Source of the DNA: Zoogloea sp041914405
GTDB taxonomy: Bacteria; Pseudomonadota; Gammaproteobacteria; Burkholderiales; Rhodocyclaceae
DNA: 64,000 bases
Reading direction: 5' to 3'
Assembly: GCF_041914405.1 (NCBI RefSeq)
Contig: NZ_JAYSDK010000005.1
Location: 120,052-184,051 of the forward strand
Of the stretch, positions 8,838-17,361 are shown one piece after another (position 1 is the first letter of the stretch; every line of letters begins with the position of its first letter). The translations under genes were made by a program, and so were the position numbers. The notes under the pieces were generated by a model. That model was not told where the DNA came from, ran no database searches, and saw nothing but the letters and a program-made list of their open reading frames with translations.

Positions 8838-10047
8838 ATGCGGGGGCGAAGGCTTTTTCCGGATCGGCGACCGGGCCGTTCTCGCCCCAGTAGGGCGACA
8901 GCTTGCGCAACTGGGCGACGATCGGCGGCACCGCGGCGATGACCCGCTCGATCTCTTCCTCGGTCGTGTAGCGGCTGAGGGAGAAACGCACCGTGCCGTG
9001 GGCGGCGGTGTAGGGAATCCCCATCGCCCGCATCACGTGGGACGGCTCCAGGCTGCCGGAGGTGCAGGCCGAGCCGCTGGAGGCGGCAATGCCCTGCTTG
9101 TTGAGCAGCATCAGGATCGCCTCGCCCTCGATGTATTCGAAGGCGATGTTGGCGGTGTTAGGCAGACGGTTGTCCGGGTTGCCGGTGACGAAGGCGTGGG
9201 GCACCACGGCCAGGATGCCGGCCTCGAGCTTGTCGCGCAGGGCCTTCACATAGGTGCGCTCGTGCTCCATGGCTTCCATCGCCAGCTCGGCAGCGACGCC
9301 GAGGCCGATGATGCTCGGCGCGTTCTCGGTGCCAGCCCGGCGGCCGCGTTCCTGGTGGCCACCGCGCAGCAGCGGGCGGAAGCGCACGCCACGGCGCACG
9401 TAGAGCACGCCGATGCCCTTGGGGGCGTGCAGCTTGTGGCCAGACACCGACAGCATGTCGATCTTGGTGGCGGCCAGGTTGATGTCGATCTTGCCGACCG
9501 CCTGCACGGCATCGGTATGGAACAGCACGCCGGCCGCGTTGGCCATCTCGGCCATCTCGACCACCGGGAAGTAGGTGCCGGTCTCGTTGTTGGCCCACAT
9601 CACCGACACCACGGCGACCTTGTCGCTGAGCACCTTGGCGTAGTCGTCGAGGTTCAGGCCACCCTTGTTGTCCACCTTGAGGCGGTGGATGGTGTAGCCC
9701 TCTTTCTCCAGCTGCTCGCACAGGCTGAGGACGGCCGGGTGTTCCACCACGGTGGTGATGATTTCCTTGCGCTCCGGCTGGGCCTTGAGGGCGGACAGGA
9801 TGGCCGTGCTGTCGGATTCGGTGCCGCAGGACGTGAACACGATCTCGGAGTCGAATTCGGCGCCCAGCAGTTTCTGAACCTTGGCACGGGCAGCCTTGAG
9901 CGCCACGCCGACCTTGTTACCGAAACTGTGCATGCTGGAGGCATTGCCGAACTGCTCCGTGAAATAGGGCAGCATTGCTTCCACGACCTTCGGGTCGCAG
10001 GCTGTCGTGGCGTTGTTGTCGAGATAGATCGGGGTGGGGGTGCTCAT
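8830..10047 (-). CDS. nifS: Cysteine desulfurase NifS
   Basis: NifS is the PLP enzyme that releases sulfur from cysteine for nitrogenase iron-sulfur cluster assembly on NifU. The 405-residue product opens with YLDNNATTACDP and has the PLP-lysine motif SGHKLHAPKGIGVLY near residue 200. The active-site Cys loop ASSGSACTSGSLEPSHVM lies near residue 325. It lies five bases after nifU and overlaps nifV at its end. Confidence 0.97.
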   Translation of the reverse strand: MSTPTPIYLDNNATTACDPKVVEAMLPYFTEQFGNASSMHSFGNKVGVALKAARAKVQKLLGAEFDSEIVFTSCGTESDSTAILSALKAQPERKEIITTVVEHPAVLSLCEQLEKEGYTIHRLKVDNKGGLNLDDYAKVLSDKVAVVSVMWANNETGTYFPVVEMAEMANAAGVLFHTDAVQAVGKIDINLAATKIDMLSVSGHKLHAPKGIGVLYVRRGVRFRPLLRGGHQERGRRAGTENAPSIIGLGVAAELAMEAMEHERTYVKALRDKLEAGILAVVPHAFVTGNPDNRLPNTANIAFEYIEGEAILMLLNKQGIAASSGSACTSGSLEPSHVMRAMGIPYTAAHGTVRFSLSRYTTEEEIERVIAAVPPIVAQLRKLSPYWGENGPVADPEKAFAPAYA

Positions 10048-10052
10048 TTTTC

Positions 10053-10967
10053 TTAGCCTCCGTGAGCGTGGGACGCGCAGGCGTGGGCCTGGGCCTTGGC
10101 GGCGGGCACGACGCGGACGAACTCGCCGAGGGCTTCGATCATCTTGGTCTGGATGCCGGCCAGCGTGGCGGCTTCCATCTGGCAGCCGGAGCAGGCGCCG
10201 CTGAGGTTCACCAGGATGTTCTTGCCTTCGATGTCCACCAGCTCGATGTCGCCCCGGTCGGCCAGCAGGGTCGGGCGCACCGCGGCGATGACTTCCTCGA
10301 TCTTGCGGATGCGGGCCAGGGTGCCGAGCTTGGCGGGTGCCGCTTCGGCGACGGCCGGCTTGGCTTTCTTGGCGCCGGCGGGCACGAAGGTCTCGCCGCG
10401 TTCGGCCATCACCTTGGTGAGGATTTCCTCGATCGGCTCGTGGCAGGTGGAGCAGCCGCCGCCGGCCTTGGTGTAGTTGGTGACCTCTTCGACCGTGGAG
10501 AGCTTGTTGGCGCGGATGGTGTCCTCGATCATCTGGCTATCGACGGCGAAGCACTTGCAGACCAGCGCGCCTTCCTCGTGGTCGTCGCTCCATTCTTCGC
10601 CGCGGTAGTTGGCAATGGCGGCGTGGAGGGCTTCGCGGCCCATCACGGAGCAGTGCATCTTTTCCGGCGGCAGGCCGTCGAGGAAGTCGGCGATGTCCTG
10701 GTTGCTGATCTGCTTGGCTTCGTCGAGGGTCATGCCCTTGACCATCTCGGTCAGCGCCGAGGAGGAGGCGATCGCCGAGCCGCAGCCGAAGGTCTGGAAG
10801 TGCGCGTCCTGGATGATCTCGGTGACCGGGTCGACCTTCAGCATCAGGCGCAGCGCGTCGCCGCAGGAGATGGAGCCGACGTCGCCGGTGGCGTTGGCAC
10901 CTTCCAGCGGACCCGTGTTACGCGGGTTGTAGAAGTGCTCTTTGACTTTTTCGGTGTAGTCCCACAT
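10053..10967 (-). CDS. nifU: NifU, modular Fe-S cluster scaffold
   Basis: NifU receives sulfur from NifS and iron to build clusters for nitrogenase. The 304-residue product has all three modules. An IscU-like domain comes first (Cys in SISCGDALRL, FQTFGCGSAI and KMHCSVMG). A central permanent [2Fe-2S] domain follows (CKCF and GGGCSTCHEPI, about residues 137-175). The C-terminal Nfu-like domain has the CxxC in SGACSGCQMEA. The extreme C-terminus is His/Ala-rich. It lies 15 bases after iscA. Confidence 0.97.
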   Translation of the reverse strand: MWDYTEKVKEHFYNPRNTGPLEGANATGDVGSISCGDALRLMLKVDPVTEIIQDAHFQTFGCGSAIASSSALTEMVKGMTLDEAKQISNQDIADFLDGLPPEKMHCSVMGREALHAAIANYRGEEWSDDHEEGALVCKCFAVDSQMIEDTIRANKLSTVEEVTNYTKAGGGCSTCHEPIEEILTKVMAERGETFVPAGAKKAKPAVAEAAPAKLGTLARIRKIEEVIAAVRPTLLADRGDIELVDIEGKNILVNLSGACSGCQMEAATLAGIQTKMIEALGEFVRVVPAAKAQAHACASHAHGG

Positions 10968-10982
10968 GGCTGTCTCCTTCGA

Positions 10983-11306
10983 TCAGGCTGCGAAGGACTG
11001 GCCGCATTCGCAGGACTTGGCCGCCTTGGGGTTCTCGAACTTGAAGCCGCTGCCGGACAGGGAATCGACGAAGTCGATGGTGGTGCCTTCGATCAGCGGT
11101 GCGGAGTACGGGTCGATCAGCACGGTGAGGCCATCGATGACGAGCACGTTGTCGTCGTCCTGCTTTTCGGCTTCGAGCTTCATGTTGTATTGCAGGCCGG
11201 CGCAACCGCCGCCCGACACCACGATGCGCAGTCCCGCCACCGGATCGGCAGCCGTCGAAATGAAGCGGGAAACAGCCTTACACGCATTAGGGGTGAGGGT
11301 GATCAT
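10983..11306 (-). CDS. nif-associated A-type Fe-S carrier (IscA-nif)
   Basis: A 107-residue A-type iron-sulfur carrier, first gene of the nif operon, like IscA-nif in Azotobacter. The three conserved cysteines are present: one in SGGGCAGLQYNM and two in the C-terminal CECGQSF. Such proteins pass [4Fe-4S] clusters from NifU to targets. The ATG at 11306 has GGAGAAAACC upstream. An open frame continues to 11576 but runs through the promoter and is not part of the gene. Confidence 0.95.
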   Translation of the reverse strand: MITLTPNACKAVSRFISTAADPVAGLRIVVSGGGCAGLQYNMKLEAEKQDDDNVLVIDGLTVLIDPYSAPLIEGTTIDFVDSLSGSGFKFENPKAAKSCECGQSFAA

Positions 11307-11350
11307 GGTTTTCTCCTGGGGGTGATTGGGTTGTGAGCGCAACTCAGTGT

Positions 11351-11366
11351 TGCAACCCGTGTGCCA
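11351..11366 (-). promoter_or_regulatory. Sigma-54 promoter of the nif operon
   Basis: Read on the - strand the sequence is TGGCACACGGGTTGCA. It has the invariant GG and GC separated by ten bases and matches the -24/-12 consensus TGGCAC-N5-TTGCA completely. It lies 45 bases upstream of the iscA-nif ATG. An AT-rich stretch at about 11385-11420 upstream of it could help DNA bending. Confidence 0.92.
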
Positions 11367-11461
11367 GCCTGGAGAAACTGCGCAATGCTTTGAAATATAA
11401 GGATTGTTTTGTTTTTTGTGGCGTACGTCGCGGTGTGGGATAGGCGACGCGACAAGGGGAT

Positions 11462-11477
11462 TGTCGGGTTCGTTACA
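11462..11477. promoter_or_regulatory. NifA upstream activator site
   Basis: TGT-N10-ACA (TGTCGGGTTCGTTACA) is a perfect match to the NifA site. It lies about 95 bases upstream of the sigma-54 promoter at 11351-11366, the usual distance for enhancer-style activation. Confidence 0.88.
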
Positions 11478-11576
11478 GGATGGGGCTCTTGTGGGAGTCC
11501 TGTGGAGGCTTCTTGCAGGGGGCCTTCCTGTGGGGGCGAATGGAGCTCCAAGAGGGAAGGCGGGCGCCAAAAGCAA

Positions 11577-11600
11577 AACGGGCGCCCGAGGGCGCCCGTT
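11577..11600 (-). terminator. Terminator after the PpiC-type gene
   Basis: AACGGGCGCCC and GGGCGCCCGTT form a perfect 11-base stem around GA. On the - strand it is followed by a T-rich GTTTTGCTTTTGG tail. It lies 24 bases beyond the stop codon of the isomerase gene and keeps that transcript out of the nif control region. Confidence 0.85.
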
Positions 11601-11623
11601 GTCGTACTGGCTGCTGGCGGTGC

Positions 11624-12436
11624 TTAGTTGATCTTGGCAGCCTTGGCCAGTTCCTGGAGGTGCTGTTCCACCGTCTGCGCCTGCAGGCGCTGGGTGATCT
11701 GCGGCTTGGCTTCCTCGAAGCTGGGCAGCTTGAGGTCGCGCACTTCGTCGAGCTGGATCACGTGGTAGCCGAAGGGGGTCTGCACCGGGGCTTGGGTGTA
11801 AGTGCCCGGGGTCAGGCCGGCGAGGGCCTTGGCAAACGGCTCGACGAAGCTGCTCGGCACGGTCCAGCCGAGGTCACCGCCCTTGTCCTTGGTGCCGGGG
11901 TCGGTGGACAGGCTGGCCAGCTTGTCGAACTTCTCGCCCATCTTGAGGCGTTCGATGATGTCCTTGGCTTCCTTCTCTTCCTTCACGAGGATGTGGCGGG
12001 ACTTGAATTCCTTGTTGCCGGTCTGGGCGACGAGGCGGTCGTACTCGGCCTTGGCGGCGGCGTCGGTGACCGGATGGCTCTGGATGTAGTCGGCCACGTA
12101 GGCGTTGGCGATGATCTGGTGGCGGGCCAGGTCGGCCTGCAGGGCGATTTCGGGCTTGCGGTCGAGACCCTTCTTCTTGGCGGCCTGGTTGAGCAGCTCG
12201 GTCTGGATCAGGCGGCCGCGGATCTCGTTGGTGAGTTGCGGGCCGTCGGTGGCGCCCTGGGCCTTGGCACGATCCGCCAGCAGGTCGTAGGCGCCCTGGG
12301 GAATGCCCACGCCATTGACCGTGGCCACCACGTTTTTGCCGGCGGCGCCCTTGGCCGGCTCGGCGGCGAAGGCGGGGGCCTGGGCCAGCAGGCCGGCGAT
12401 CAGGGTGAGGGGGAGAAGGGGCCGGAGAAACTTCAT
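11624..12436 (-). CDS. Periplasmic PpiC-type peptidyl-prolyl isomerase
   Basis: A 270-residue parvulin-type foldase. Residues 1-24 form a Sec signal ending AFAAEP. A SurA/PrsA-like helical region follows, then the rotamase domain from about residue 150 (EFKSRHILVKEEKEA, DKGGDLGWTVPSSFVEPF, TPFGYHVIQLDEV). It would assist folding of exported proteins. The ATG at 12436 has CAAGGAAT upstream and begins the signal sequence; a longer frame to 12559 has no signal. The signal peptide and lower similarity separate it from NifM. Confidence 0.92.
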   Translation of the reverse strand: MKFLRPLLPLTLIAGLLAQAPAFAAEPAKGAAGKNVVATVNGVGIPQGAYDLLADRAKAQGATDGPQLTNEIRGRLIQTELLNQAAKKKGLDRKPEIALQADLARHQIIANAYVADYIQSHPVTDAAAKAEYDRLVAQTGNKEFKSRHILVKEEKEAKDIIERLKMGEKFDKLASLSTDPGTKDKGGDLGWTVPSSFVEPFAKALAGLTPGTYTQAPVQTPFGYHVIQLDEVRDLKLPSFEEAKPQITQRLQAQTVEQHLQELAKAAKIN

Positions 12437-12555
12437 GAGGATTCCTTGGGTTGTGCTGTCTGATGTGGCGAAGTCGGCTGCACAGGCGGCCGGACGCGCG
12501 CTGAATACGTGTTTGGAGTCGCGCCCCGCAGTATTCCGAAGGGGAGCATGCCCCG

Positions 12556-13896
12556 TCAACGCGCTGAAGCAGGCTGCAAGCCCGCTGACAGCTTGTCGTC
12601 TGCCTCGTGGAGGTAATCGAGGGTGATGTTGGTGAGGGATCTGACGCCGATTTTCAGCACCTGCTCGTCGATCCAGAAGCGCGGTGAGTGGTTCGGGAAG
12701 ACCTTTTCCGCCGGCGTACCGTCGGGGACGACGCCGAGGAAGTAGAAGAAGCCAGGGATGATCTTCTGGTAGGCCGAGAAGTCCTCCGAGACGGTCACCT
12801 TGGGGTTCTCGAAGACCTGCCCGCTGCCCAGCGTCGTGCGCAGGGAGCGGGTGCCCAGCTCGGCCAGCCTGGCATCGTTGATCAACACATCGTAGTTGGG
12901 GGCGACGGACACCTCAGCGCTGCCGCCGGCGCTCCTGGCGATGGCATCCGCGGTCGTCGCCACGCGGCGCTGGATGTCGCGGCGCATGCCTTCGTCCAGC
13001 GCGCGGATCATGCCGCTCATCTCCACGGTTTCGGGAATGATGTTGGGCCGGTTGCCGCCGTGGACGGTGGCGATGGTGACCACCGACGGTTCCTGCAGCA
13101 CATTTACCTGGCGGCTCTGGATGGTCTGGATGCCGAGCACCACCTGCGAGGCCAGCACAACCGGATCGACGCCCAGCCAGGGTAGCGCGGAGTGGGTCTG
13201 GCTGCCCTTGACGACGATGCGGAAGGTGTCGCCGCTGGCCATCAGCGTGCCGGCCCGTACGCCGGCCTTGCCGAGGGGCGTACGGCTGTTGAGGTGCAGC
13301 CCGAAGATCGCCGCCGGCACCGGGTTGCGCAGCGCGCCTTCGCGGATCATCAGTGCCGCGCCGCCATCCTCGCCGGGGGGCGGGCCTTCCTCGGCGGGCT
13401 GGAAGATGAACTTAACTGTGCCGGGCAGCTGTGCCCGCATCGTGGCCAGCACTTCAGCGACGCCCATCAGGATCGCGGTATGGCCGTCGTGGCCGCACAC
13501 ATGGGCGACACCGACGTCCTCACCCATCCAGTTGGCGCGAGCCTTCGACGCGAAGGGCTGATTGCTCTGTTCTGTGACGGGCAGGGCGTCCATGTCGGCC
13601 CGCAGGGCCACGACGGGGCCAGGCAGACCGCCGCGCAGGAGGGCGACGACGCCCGTGCGGCCAATGCCGGTCTGCACATCGAGGCCGAGGCGTTTGAGGT
13701 GCTCAGCGACCAGCGCCGCGGTGCGGAACTCCCGGTTGCCCAGCTCGGGGTGCTGGTGGATGTCACGCCGCCAGGCGATGAGCCGGGGCTCCAGCGCGTC
13801 GGCCAGTTGGTCCACCTGTTGCCGCTCGCTCGTATCTGCCTGGGCGTAGGCGACCGCACCGAGGCAAACCGCCAGTCCACCGAGAAGTTGCCGCAT
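12556..13896 (-). CDS. M20 family amidohydrolase, secreted
   Basis: A 446-residue M20D-type zinc hydrolase (hippurate/indoleacetyl-amino-acid hydrolase class) that splits N-acyl amino acids. An N-terminal signal (MRQLLGGLAVCLGAVAYAQA) suggests periplasmic location, unusual for many family members. Metal-site motifs include VVALRADMDALPV, HVCGHDGHTAILMG and PAEEGPPPGEDGG. The dimerisation domain follows in the middle. The ATG at 13896 has AAGGG upstream; an in-frame ATG at 13923 lacks a ribosome site. It lies 53 bases after the NosR-like gene on the same strand, so readthrough from that operon is possible. Confidence 0.9.
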   Translation of the reverse strand: MRQLLGGLAVCLGAVAYAQADTSERQQVDQLADALEPRLIAWRRDIHQHPELGNREFRTAALVAEHLKRLGLDVQTGIGRTGVVALLRGGLPGPVVALRADMDALPVTEQSNQPFASKARANWMGEDVGVAHVCGHDGHTAILMGVAEVLATMRAQLPGTVKFIFQPAEEGPPPGEDGGAALMIREGALRNPVPAAIFGLHLNSRTPLGKAGVRAGTLMASGDTFRIVVKGSQTHSALPWLGVDPVVLASQVVLGIQTIQSRQVNVLQEPSVVTIATVHGGNRPNIIPETVEMSGMIRALDEGMRRDIQRRVATTADAIARSAGGSAEVSVAPNYDVLINDARLAELGTRSLRTTLGSGQVFENPKVTVSEDFSAYQKIIPGFFYFLGVVPDGTPAEKVFPNHSPRFWIDEQVLKIGVRSLTNITLDYLHEADDKLSAGLQPASAR

Positions 13897-13949
13897 GGTG
13901 AGAGCCCTTGTATGCCGATGCATTGACTGTACGCAGCACCGGGGTGAAA

Positions 13950-16064
13950 TCAAGCCGATTGAGGATGGCGGCCTTTTTTCCGGTACAGCATGATCGGTGC
14001 GCAACGGTTGTCGTCGTGGTAGATGCCGACGCAGTCGAGGCACTGGAAGCAGTCGTCGTAGCGGATCGCGCCAGACTTCTCGATGGCGTCGTAGGCGCAG
14101 CGGTGGCGGCAGGTCTGGCAGGGCTGGCCGCATTCCTGACGGCGCGGCAGCCAGTCAAGGAAGCGCAGCTTGCCGCCGAGGGTCATCGCCGCGCCGAGCG
14201 GGCACAGATAGCGGCAGAAGAACTTGTAGTACAGCCCGCCGAGGACGAGCAGCAGCACCGCGTAGGCGACGAAGGGCCAGCTGCGGTCGAAGCCGACGGT
14301 GATGGCGGTCTTGAAGGGTTCCACTTCGACGCCGGTCTCGGCCAGCCGTGGGGCGAAGGCGGCGGCAGCCACCAGCGCGGCGAGGATCGCGTAGCGCCCG
14401 CGGTCTAGGGTGCGGGCGACGGTGGCCGGCAGACGCAGCCGCGGCAGGCGCAGCGCGCGGGCCAGCAGCGCGGCAAATTCCTGCAGCGCGCCGAAGGGGC
14501 ATAGCCAGCCGCAGAAGGTGCCGCGGCCCCACACCACGAAGCTGATCGCGGTGAAGGCGATCAGCAGCAGGCTCACCGGGTCGTACAGGAAGCTCTTGAG
14601 GCCGGCGCCGGCCGCTACCGATTTGATCGCGCCGGTGATCTGCACGATGGACAGCTGGCCTTGCGCGTACCAGCCGATGTAGCCGAGGGTGAAGGCCAGG
14701 AAGGCCAGCCGGAAGATCTTCAGCCGGCGCGCCGACACGGAGATCCAGCGCGGGCGGGCGAGCACCGCGGACAGCAGGATCAGCGCGGCGGCGATGATGG
14801 CCAGCTCCGCGGCCCGGTCCTTCCAGGCGATCAGCCAGTCGGAAAGCGGCGCCGGCGGGCGAGAGAACAGTTCTTCCGGGGCCTGGTAGTCGAGGCTCAC
14901 GCTGCGCTGGGTGAGGATCGGCAGCATCGAGCCCTTGGCGCGGGTGATGGTCAGCTCGAAGCGCACCGGCGCGGCCGGATCGACGCCGGACATCGGCGGT
15001 ACGCGCAGCACCAGCGCGGCGTTGAGGGGCGGCGCGCCGGCCGGCGGGCGTGGCGACAGGTCCAAGTCGCGCAGCTCCACCGGGCCGCCCCCTTGGCTGA
15101 AGGCCAGCCGGGCCGGCACGGTGCCGCGGGTGAAGTCGTCGTCGATGAAGGCGTCGCGCCCCGCGCTGGCCACCCAGTAGGCCTGCTGGCCGGGTTCCAG
15201 GCGGCGCATCAGGTCGGCGTGGCCGGCGTCGCCGAGGATCGCCCGGCCGATGGTCGGCGCGTTGAGGTAGGCAACGTAGAGGTCGGTGAAGGTGTCGTCC
15301 GGCCGAGCCAGCGCGTCGGCATCCACGCCGGCGCCGTCCGTGCCGGCGAACTGCTTTTCCACGTCGGCGTTGCTGAGGTGCAGGCGGCCGATGGCGCCGG
15401 ACTTCACCAGTTCGGCAAAGCTGCGGTGTTCATAGACGTCGGTGCGTACTTCGGCGACGGGCCCCTTGTCAGCGGCCGGCGCGGCGAAGCCGAGGCGGGC
15501 ACGGGCCACGGCGAGGGCCGAGGTCAGTACGGTCTGGTTGACGATGCGCACCGAGGCGGTGGCCTTGCTGACGCCGTCCAGCACCACACGCTTGCTGCCG
15601 GCGCCGCTGCGGGTGTTGCCGTACAGGCTGGAGACGGTGATCTCCTGCTTGAGGCTCTTGTTGCGGTACTGGAGCAGGAAGTCGCGCAGCGGGCCTTCGC
15701 CGAGGCCGGACAGGAAGACCGGTTCGTGCTGGCGGATCAGCTCCACGTCCATGAAGCCGCCCTTGCGGTCGAGGCTGACCAGCAGGTTGAGCGGGGTGCC
15801 CTCGAAGCCGGGAATCGGCGCCAGGTCGATGGATTCGAAGGCGTAGGCGACCGGGCCGGCCTCGGGTTCCAGCTCCGAGGTGATCGGCCAGGCCGGGATG
15901 TCGCGCAGCTTCTCGCCCACGTGCAGCGGGGGCGGAAAGCGGCGGGCGATGTCGGCGTGGTTCAACTCGCCGGCCTTGGCCTGGAAGGCCAGCCCGGCGA
16001 GCAGAAGGATGAGCAGGCCCGCGAGGATGCGGCGGAACAGGTGGCGCGCGATCCCCGTGGGCAT
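13950..16064 (-). CDS. NosR/NirI-family membrane flavo-iron-sulfur protein
   Basis: A 704-residue polytopic protein. After a signal/TM segment comes a periplasmic FMN-binding domain, whose predicted flavin-attachment threonine lies in DGVSKATASV. Several membrane helices follow (about residues 420-640) with two CxxxCP motifs (CGWLCPFGALQEF and CRYLCPLGAAM). The C-terminus has two ferredoxin-like Cys clusters (CGQPCQTCRHRC and CFQCLDC...C). NosR homologues pass electrons to, or help mature, nitrous oxide reductase, but no nos genes are present here. Its place eight bases after the MxaD-like gene suggests a redox role for the quinoprotein system; that role is inferred from position. Confidence 0.88.
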   Translation of the reverse strand: MPTGIARHLFRRILAGLLILLLAGLAFQAKAGELNHADIARRFPPPLHVGEKLRDIPAWPITSELEPEAGPVAYAFESIDLAPIPGFEGTPLNLLVSLDRKGGFMDVELIRQHEPVFLSGLGEGPLRDFLLQYRNKSLKQEITVSSLYGNTRSGAGSKRVVLDGVSKATASVRIVNQTVLTSALAVARARLGFAAPAADKGPVAEVRTDVYEHRSFAELVKSGAIGRLHLSNADVEKQFAGTDGAGVDADALARPDDTFTDLYVAYLNAPTIGRAILGDAGHADLMRRLEPGQQAYWVASAGRDAFIDDDFTRGTVPARLAFSQGGGPVELRDLDLSPRPPAGAPPLNAALVLRVPPMSGVDPAAPVRFELTITRAKGSMLPILTQRSVSLDYQAPEELFSRPPAPLSDWLIAWKDRAAELAIIAAALILLSAVLARPRWISVSARRLKIFRLAFLAFTLGYIGWYAQGQLSIVQITGAIKSVAAGAGLKSFLYDPVSLLLIAFTAISFVVWGRGTFCGWLCPFGALQEFAALLARALRLPRLRLPATVARTLDRGRYAILAALVAAAAFAPRLAETGVEVEPFKTAITVGFDRSWPFVAYAVLLLVLGGLYYKFFCRYLCPLGAAMTLGGKLRFLDWLPRRQECGQPCQTCRHRCAYDAIEKSGAIRYDDCFQCLDCVGIYHDDNRCAPIMLYRKKGRHPQSA

Positions 16065-16072
16065 GGCGGCGC

Positions 16073-16591
16073 TCAGTGGGCTTCGAGCTGCTTCTTGAGG
16101 GCGTCGAGGCCGCTGGTGTAGATGCCGCTCACGGCCTTGCGGGCGCCGGCGTCATCGGCACCTTCTGCCGGCTTCTCGTCCTTGCGGCGGAAGGTGGACG
16201 ACCACTCCACGTGGCTGCCACCCTTGGCCGGCTTGACGGTGAGGGTGGACACGTAGCCGCTGACCGGCAGCGGGGAATCGATGATGCGGTAGGTGTAGCT
16301 GTGGGCGGCGGCCTTGTAGGCGACCAGTTCCTCGACCAGCTTCGCGCCGTCCTTGGTGGTGACGGTGCGTACCGCGCCCTTGGTGTTGTTCTTCCCCTTG
16401 TCGAGGGTGGTACCGCCGACGGCCGGGTGCCAGCCGAGGTTGTCGAAGCTGCTGACGACTTCCCACACTTTGGCGGGCGGCGCGGCGATGTCGATCTGTT
16501 CCTTCACCTTCAGTTCGGGGCGGGCGGCAAGCGCTGGCGTGGCAACGGCAGCGGCAAGGACGGCGGCGACAATCGTGTTGCGGTAGCTCAT
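16073..16591 (-). CDS. MxaD-like periplasmic SRPBCC protein
   Basis: A 172-residue protein with a signal peptide (cleavage near ALAA-RP, residue 22) and one SRPBCC/polyketide-cyclase domain. The fold is indicated by VKEQIDIAAPPAKVWEVVS, FDNLGWHPAV and the C-terminal helix GLDALKKQLEAH. MxaD, of this family, is encoded in methanol dehydrogenase clusters and has been linked to dehydrogenase-cytochrome interaction. Together with the nearby quinoprotein this supports an accessory role. The open frame extends upstream through an inverted repeat, but the signal peptide fixes the start at 16591. Confidence 0.85.
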   Translation of the reverse strand: MSYRNTIVAAVLAAAVATPALAARPELKVKEQIDIAAPPAKVWEVVSSFDNLGWHPAVGGTTLDKGKNNTKGAVRTVTTKDGAKLVEELVAYKAAAHSYTYRIIDSPLPVSGYVSTLTVKPAKGGSHVEWSSTFRRKDEKPAEGADDAGARKAVSGIYTSGLDALKKQLEAH

Positions 16592-16657
16592 GGGTTTCTC
16601 GCTGGTTGAGGGAAAAGAGGTGCCGGTTTGTGGGCTGAGTCTGCTGGGCAGTTGATC

Positions 16658-16719
16658 CGCAGGTGCCTGCATTCGCCCTCGGAGCGAATGCAGGCACCTG
16701 CGGGCGAATGAATTCGCCC
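16658..16719. repeat. Long perfect hairpin joined to a GGGCGAAT palindrome
   Basis: Two 19-base arms (16658-16676 and 16684-16702) are exact inverted copies around CCTCGGA. The right arm runs directly into the dispersed palindrome GGGCGAATGAATTCGCCC (16702-16719), which touches the stop codon of the response-regulator gene. It separates the two-component genes from the mxaD-like gene and could slow transcription or stabilise the upstream mRNA. Confidence 0.85.
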
Positions 16720-17361
16720 CTACACCTGGATTAATCCGGAGCGCACGGCGGCCATGGCCAGTTCGGCCATGTTCTGAACGCCGAGCTTTTGCTTGATGTG
16801 GTACAGGTGGGTGCCGACAGTGTTGGGGCTGAGGTGGAAGTCGCTGGCCACTTCGGCCACCGAGCGGCCCTGGGCAAGCTGCAGGAACACGTTGAACTCC
16901 TTGTCGGTGAGCGCCTCGGCCGGATGTTCCGGGCGGTCGGCGCGGCGCAGCGCGCTGGCGATCTCGGGGTCGATGTAGCGTTGGCCGGCGGCGATCTGGC
17001 TGACTGCCTGCAGCAGCTCCTCGGGAGGGCTGCGCTTGCACAGGTAGCCGGCGGCGCCGAGTTTGAGGGCCCGCTCGGCGGTGATTGCGTCGGCATGGGC
17101 GGAGGCGATCAGCACGCGGGTCTGCGGCTTTCTGGCCATGATCCGCTCCAGCGCGGCGAGGCCGCCGCAGCCTGGCATCGACAAGTCCATCACCAGCACG
17201 TCCGGATCCTGGGTGGCCATCAGTTGCTGGGCGGCTTCGCCGCTGTCGGCCTCGTCGATGACCTGGGCGCCGACCCCCTCGAGGAGCAGACGGAAGCCCA
17301 TGCGTACGATGGCGTGGTCGTCGGCGAGGATGATGCGCAGCTTGCTGAGGTTCGGGCTCAT
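16720..17361 (-). CDS. LuxR/NarL-type response regulator
   Basis: A 213-residue two-component regulator. The receiver domain has the acidic pair in ILADDHAIVR and the phospho-acceptor Asp59 in LVMDLSMPG. The switch residues are in LIASAH and the Lys in LCKRS. The C-terminal LuxR helix-turn-helix spans about residues 150-213 (LTDKEFNVFLQLAQG, SPNTVGTHLYHIKQKL). It overlaps the kinase gene by four bases (ATGA). It probably controls genes of the quinoprotein system, but being NarL-type it cannot itself activate the sigma-54 promoters found here. Confidence 0.93.
   Translation of the reverse strand: MSPNLSKLRIILADDHAIVRMGFRLLLEGVGAQVIDEADSGEAAQQLMATQDPDVLVMDLSMPGCGGLAALERIMARKPQTRVLIASAHADAITAERALKLGAAGYLCKRSPPEELLQAVSQIAAGQRYIDPEIASALRRADRPEHPAEALTDKEFNVFLQLAQGRSVAEVASDFHLSPNTVGTHLYHIKQKLGVQNMAELAMAAVRSGLIQV

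Noticed and set aside
7909..10056. A 715-residue open frame on the + strand
   Set aside because: It lies entirely antisense to nifV and nifS, whose products are clearly recognisable, and its translation is low-complexity His/Gly/Val-rich, typical of high-GC shadow frames.
13950..16064. NosR-like gene as part of a nitrous oxide reductase operon
   Set aside because: No nosZ, nosD, nosF, nosY or nosL is nearby. The neighbours are all quinoprotein-associated.
14661..16121. A 486-residue open frame on the + strand
   Set aside because: Antisense to the NosR-like gene, which shows ordered Fe-S and membrane motifs. The + strand translation is Gly/Arg/Ala low complexity.
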